Source: CAYJEQ01 sp964371155
GTDB lineage: Bacteria > Bacillota > Clostridia > Oscillospirales > Ruminococcaceae
Length of the DNA stretch: 17,586 nt
Assembly: GCA_964371155.1 (NCBI GenBank)
Contig: CAYJLI010000045.1
Coordinates: 1-17,586, forward strand
Reading direction: 5' to 3'
The stretch's first letter is position 1. Every line of letters begins with the position of its first letter. The notes under the pieces were generated by a model. That model saw only the letters and a list, made by a program, of their open reading frames with translations. It had not been told where the DNA came from and did no database searches. Positions 14,019-17,586 of this stretch are shown here, piece after piece. Position numbers and translations under genes: made by a program.

Positions 14019-14885
14019 ATGGCAATTATAATGAACCAAGCAACACTTTCCTATAATGGAACAACGATAAACTCTAATATAACTACTGGGGAATTACTAT
14101 CTGCTTTGTCTGCAACAAAAACAGCTGTTTGTAGCACTTACGATGAGGGATCAACTGTAACTTATACTATCTCTATTGTTAATACCAGCTTAATACCATA
14201 CACTGATTTAACAATAACAGATGATTTAGGCGCTTACACATTTAGCACCTCTACTTTATATCCACTTGAATATATAAGTGGTTCAATTAAGTATTACAGT
14301 AATGGTGTACTACAAGCCGCACCTACAGTTTCCACTACTGCCGGATTAGTTATAAGCGGTCTGAATGTACCAGCAAATGGAAATATCACATTAATCTATG
14401 AAACTGAAGTTACAGAATTTGCACCTATTGCTTTAAACAGCACTATAACAAATACTGCAATAATAGAAAACACACTTAAATCTGTGCTGATTACTGTAAC
14501 TGAAACTATATCAGTACAAAGTGAACCTATTCTAACAATTTCAAAAGGCATGTGCCCAACTACTGTAAGCGCAGGCGGCGAAGTAACTTATACCTTTACT
14601 ATCGAAAATATGGGGAATCAGGCTGCAACAGCAGGGGATAATGTAGTAATTACAGACACCTTCAATCCTTTACTAAGTAGTGTTAGTGTGACTTTTGATG
14701 GAACAGCATGGGCTACTCCCACAAATTATAGTTACAATTCTGCAACTGGAGTATTTAGCACAGTTGCCGGTCAAATAACTGTCCCCTCAGCAACTTATTC
14801 ACAAGATCCCATTACTGGTGCTTGGGTGACAACATCTGGCACAGCTGTTTTAGAAGTAACGGGAATTATCGGCGGTATATCATAA
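14019..14885 (+). CDS. DUF11-type repeat protein A, no signal peptide
   Basis: A 288-aa protein with two beta-sandwich-like DUF11/TIGR01451-type repeats: about 31-165 (TYDEGSTVTYTISIVNTS, LTITDDLGAY, FAPIALNSTITNTAII) and about 170-285 (KGMCPTTVSAGGEVTYTFTI, NVVITDTFNP, AVLEVTG). It is rich in Thr, Ser and Asn. No hydrophobic N-terminal signal, membrane segment or LPxTG sorting signal is visible. The first 12 residues (MAIIMNQATLSY) are nearly those of the next gene. ATG follows AGGAGG by 6 nt. Proteins of this type are common in Clostridia, usually without known function. The repeat fold suggests a structural or surface role; assembly onto spores from the mother cell would explain the missing signal, but that is inference. 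It contains Cys38 and Cys179. Confidence 0.8.
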   Translation: MAIIMNQATLSYNGTTINSNITTGELLSALSATKTAVCSTYDEGSTVTYTISIVNTSLIPYTDLTITDDLGAYTFSTSTLYPLEYISGSIKYYSNGVLQAAPTVSTTAGLVISGLNVPANGNITLIYETEVTEFAPIALNSTITNTAIIENTLKSVLITVTETISVQSEPILTISKGMCPTTVSAGGEVTYTFTIENMGNQAATAGDNVVITDTFNPLLSSVSVTFDGTAWATPTNYSYNSATGVFSTVAGQITVPSATYSQDPITGAWVTTSGTAVLEVTGIIGGIS

Positions 14886-14920
14886 ACTAAAACACGTTAA
14901 AATTAAAAAGGAGGACAATT

Positions 14921-15793
14921 ATGGCAACAATAATAAATCAAGCAACACTTTCTTATGGTGGAAATACCGTAATTTCAAATCCTGCTATAGGCGAGCTAAT
15001 AGATCCTGTAAGCGTATTTGCTGCAGCTCCTATCAGGACATATAAAGCAGAAGATGATCTCGTATCGGTGCTTGTAATGACAAATTCCACACCTACAGTT
15101 TTTACTAATCTTGATGTAACAATTAATTTGGGGGCTTATTCAAGTCCTTATGGAACTTTGATCCCACTGAATTTTTCAGGAGAACCTCTCGGTTACTATA
15201 TAAACGGTGTTTTCCAACCTGAACCTGCGTACAGCATTTTGCCTAATGGAGATTTGGAAATAACCGGAATTAATATCCCTGCAAACGGAAATACAATGAT
15301 TTTATTTTCAACTATTGTAAATACCTTTGCACCTTTGGATGTTGGCTCCACAATAACAAACGAAGTAGTGATTTCAGGTGGCAATCTCGGAACTCCTACA
15401 ACGGTTAACAGTCTATTTAATGTTTTAGAGTACACAGACCTTTCTTTTGCGAAATCACAGGATATTTCATGTGCCAGCACACCCAATGAAATGACATACA
15501 CATTTGTCATCACCAACAAAGGTAATATCGCTGTTGAAGCATCGGATGATTTCCAATTAACAGATAACTTTATACCTCCATTCGATTTTATTACCGTAAC
15601 ACTTGATGGAACTCTATTATCCGATGGTACTGATTATATTTATGATTTATCTTCATCCTCAGAAGGGACTCTAACCACTACACCAGGATTAATCACTATT
15701 CCTGCTGCCACATTTGTTCAAGACACTGTAACTGGTGAATATAAAACAAATCCTGGGGCTGTAATTATGAAAGTCACAGGAACATTCATATAA
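14921..15793 (+). CDS. DUF11-type repeat protein B, no signal peptide
   Basis: A 290-aa paralogue of the preceding gene, starting 35 nt after it with its own AAGGAGG 6 nt before ATG, so the pair is probably one transcript. The N-terminus is MATIINQATLSYGGNTVISN. The first DUF11-like domain (about 31-165) keeps VTINLGAY, INIPANGN and FAPLDVGSTITNEVV but is more diverged: it lacks the early Lys (K34) and Cys38 of protein A. The second (about 170-288) has FAKSQDISC, EMTYTFVITNKGN, FQLTDNFIPPF and IMKVTG. No signal peptide, transmembrane segment or sorting motif is visible. The shared ends indicate tandem duplication followed by divergence. The role is unknown and probably structural, together with protein A. 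Confidence 0.8.
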   Translation: MATIINQATLSYGGNTVISNPAIGELIDPVSVFAAAPIRTYKAEDDLVSVLVMTNSTPTVFTNLDVTINLGAYSSPYGTLIPLNFSGEPLGYYINGVFQPEPAYSILPNGDLEITGINIPANGNTMILFSTIVNTFAPLDVGSTITNEVVISGGNLGTPTTVNSLFNVLEYTDLSFAKSQDISCASTPNEMTYTFVITNKGNIAVEASDDFQLTDNFIPPFDFITVTLDGTLLSDGTDYIYDLSSSSEGTLTTTPGLITIPAATFVQDTVTGEYKTNPGAVIMKVTGTFI

Positions 15794-15807
15794 TATTACT
15801 TTGCATA

Positions 15808-15844
15808 TGAAATGACCTTTTATTTATAAATGAAGGTCATTTCA
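15808..15844 (+). terminator. Hairpin after the DUF11 gene pair
   Basis: TGAAATGACCTT (15808-15819) pairs perfectly with AAGGTCATTTCA (15833-15844) around an AT-rich 13-nt loop, 14 nt past the stop codon. The tail is A-rich, not U-rich, so termination strength is uncertain; the hairpin at 15903-15940 may back it up. Confidence 0.6.
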
Positions 15845-15902
15845 AAATATTAAAAGATTAAACTACCCCTAATCATACCTCAGTTAATACTTGCATTAAG
15901 AT

Positions 15903-15940
15903 AATTTAAAAGACGAATCAACCGATTCGTCTTTTAAATT
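15903..15940. terminator. Bidirectional terminator between DUF11 pair and MATE gene
   Basis: AATTTAAAAGACGAATC (15903-15919) pairs perfectly with 15924-15940 around the loop AACC. The stem ends with T-runs on both strands at a convergent junction. Confidence 0.8.
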
Positions 15941-15959
15941 ATTACATATCTGTTTATAT

Positions 15960-17354
15960 TTAAGCAGGTTCACTCGCAAGAGTTTTTCTATTAAAAGCCT
16001 CTTTACCTAAATCTTTGTTATTACTAAAAACTTTCTTCGTTGTACTAAAATAGAAGATAAGAGCTAATACTAATGCTGAAATATCTGCTACTGGTTGAGC
16101 GAAAACCAATCCATCTACGCCAAATGTTGCATTTAGAATAAAAACCATTGGAATATACACAAGTCCTTGACGGCTAATATTCACAATAAGTGAAGCTGTT
16201 GCAGCTCCCGCTGCTTGTATTGCATTTGAAATTACGAAAAGTATTCCAAATAGTATGCTTGTTGATAAAAGAATTTGCGAGAAGGAGAAGGCATAATCAA
16301 AAGCTGCTGGGTCACTTAAAAATCCACCGACTATTTGCTCTAATCCTATATAACAAGCAGCCGTTAAAACGCCACTTAACACAAATGCAAAGGTGAGTGA
16401 AAATTTCATAATATCACTGTATCTTTTTTTGTTTCCTGCACCAACAGCATACCCTAATAACGGCTGAACTCCTTGTCCTAAACCTATGCAAAGCATACTT
16501 GTAATCATAGTAACTTTCATAGCAACACCAATACCTGCTAACGCTAAATCACCATACTCTGACATCTGTCCATTTAAAATCATTTGAGAAACACTCATCA
16601 GTATTGTTGCCAGCGACGCTGGGACACCTATCGCTAAGATATTTGATGGAATACCATTTGAAACCGAAAAGTCTTTAAATTTTGTGCTTAAAATTGTATT
16701 TCCTTTTAGTATATAAAAGATATAATAAAGTCCACCGCAAATATTACCGATCACAGTAGCAATAGCTGCCCCCTCAACACCTAAGCCAAAACCTAAGATA
16801 AAAACAGGGTCAAGTACAATATTGACTAAATTACCGATAAGCATACCGACCATTGCTTTCCCAGCCTGACCCTCACCACGAAGTAAGTTTGAAAAACAAC
16901 TTGAAATTAATATGAACGGTCCGCTTATACAAAGAATTTGCAAGTAGTTTTTAACCATAGACCAGATATCCTCACTTGTGCCAAGTAAACCGAGTATACT
17001 ATCCATAGCCAAATACATTATAGCAGATATTATAATACCAACCGTAACACAAGACCAAAAGCAGAATGAAGAAATCTTTTTTGCAAGTTCCTTATTGCCA
17101 CCACCTAAGCTTCTTGATAAAAAAGATGTACCACCTATACCAAATATGTTTCCTAAAGACATAAAAATCAAAAATACAGGAGTTGCCATTGATACAGCTG
17201 CAACTTGTAATGGGTCACCTGTTTGTCCCACAAAGAACAAATCTGCCATATTGTAAACGAGTACCATTATCATTGCAATCATTGCCGGTATTGCATTTGA
17301 AATCACTGCTTTTTTTACTGGAAGCGAGTCAAGTTTTTCTAAATTATTGTTCAT
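15960..17354 (-). CDS. MATE family efflux transporter
   Basis: A multidrug and toxic compound extrusion transporter in the inner membrane, 464 aa with about twelve hydrophobic segments in two MatE halves (about 15-215 and 235-440). It exports cationic or drug-like compounds using Na+ or H+ gradients. The N-terminal region (PVKKAVISNAIPAM, VYNMADLFFVGQTGD) and GIGGTSFLSRSLG are typical of the Bacillota NorM/DinF-like branch. The second half begins GIPSNILAIGVPASLATILMS. ATG follows AAGGAG by 8 nt. The stop codon of the upstream MarR-family gene is only 14 nt away, so the two form an operon in which the regulator probably controls efflux. Confidence 0.93.
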   Translation of the reverse strand: MNNNLEKLDSLPVKKAVISNAIPAMIAMIMVLVYNMADLFFVGQTGDPLQVAAVSMATPVFLIFMSLGNIFGIGGTSFLSRSLGGGNKELAKKISSFCFWSCVTVGIIISAIMYLAMDSILGLLGTSEDIWSMVKNYLQILCISGPFILISSCFSNLLRGEGQAGKAMVGMLIGNLVNIVLDPVFILGFGLGVEGAAIATVIGNICGGLYYIFYILKGNTILSTKFKDFSVSNGIPSNILAIGVPASLATILMSVSQMILNGQMSEYGDLALAGIGVAMKVTMITSMLCIGLGQGVQPLLGYAVGAGNKKRYSDIMKFSLTFAFVLSGVLTAACYIGLEQIVGGFLSDPAAFDYAFSFSQILLSTSILFGILFVISNAIQAAGAATASLIVNISRQGLVYIPMVFILNATFGVDGLVFAQPVADISALVLALIFYFSTTKKVFSNNKDLGKEAFNRKTLASEPA

Positions 17355-17368
17355 TAGAATTCTCCTTT

Positions 17369-17586
17369 TTATATCACGCTATTATTCAAGTTGTTTTCCG
17401 CTCTAATCAAAAGTTCGGTAAATATAGTTTTTTCACCATTTGTAAACCCTTTAAACATTTCTTCTTCACTTAATAAAACACATTCTTTTATGAAGTCAAT
17501 TTTATTAGCTCCTGCATCGCAAAGTTTTACTATCTTTGTTTTGCTATTAATAGAATAAGTTTCAATATATCCTTTACTTTCAAGCC
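17369..17586 (-). CDS. MarR-family transcriptional regulator, C-terminal part (5' end beyond window)
   Basis: The last 71 codons and stop of a gene that enters from the right edge, read on the minus strand. The visible start LESKGYIETYSINSKTKIVK looks like the wing of a MarR winged helix (leu-glu-x-lys-gly-tyr-ile). It is followed by LCDAGANKI, matching the LTxKG segment, and by the C-terminal dimerisation helix (FTNGEKTIFTELLIRAENNL). It lies immediately upstream of the MATE gene, and MarR proteins often repress adjacent efflux pumps. The DNA-recognition helix lies outside the window. Confidence 0.75.
   Translation of the reverse strand, partial: LESKGYIETYSINSKTKIVKLCDAGANKIDFIKECVLLSEEEMFKGFTNGEKTIFTELLIRAENNLNNSVI

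Overview
The window looks like a chromosomal segment from a low-GC, Gram-positive anaerobe, most likely a spore-forming member of the Clostridia (Bacillota). This rests on AT-rich intergenic DNA, strong GGAGG ribosome-binding sites, some TTG/GTG starts, a Bacillota-type MazF, an RqcH-type NFACT protein, a sporulation-type polysaccharide deacetylase and a B12-binding radical SAM protein. The assignment is inferred from gene content; there is no rRNA or marker alignment behind it.

Layout. Bases 1-545 hold no gene. They contain two copies of a hairpin-bearing repeat, a strong terminator and candidate promoters for mazF. mazF (+) converges on rqcH (-). A cysteine-synthase-like PLP enzyme (-) diverges from a small DUF1904/tautomerase-like protein (+), which converges on a polysaccharide deacetylase (-). 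Upstream of the deacetylase on the same strand are pncB and a coupled membrane-anchored protein. A B12-binding radical SAM protein (+) follows and converges on pyrB (-), which has its own strong promoter and a leader of about 165 nt. Next come an ATP-grasp protein (-), a DMT/EamA exporter (-) and a tRNA-Pro(GGG) (-). A cyclophilin lipoprotein (+) and two tandem paralogous DUF11-type proteins (+) come next. The window ends with a MATE transporter (-) behind the 3' end of a MarR-family regulator (-).

Most genes are independent housekeeping or accessory functions: NAD salvage, pyrimidine synthesis, ribosome rescue, cysteine metabolism and efflux. Clear or likely operons are hypothetical-pncB and marR-MATE. 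The DUF11 pair, and possibly EamA plus ATP-grasp, may also be cotranscribed.

The points most worth a second look are: (1) the twin DUF11-type proteins, which lack any signal peptide; (2) a family of AGGGG...CCCCT hairpins without U-tracts at three of the four convergent gene junctions; (3) a deacetylase whose catalytic-base Asp position is Asn; (4) a MazF with no visible antitoxin gene, converging on rqcH; (5) the structured repeat pair at the left edge; and (6) the pyrB leader. I found no CRISPR array, transposase, phage module or recognisable multi-gene defence system.
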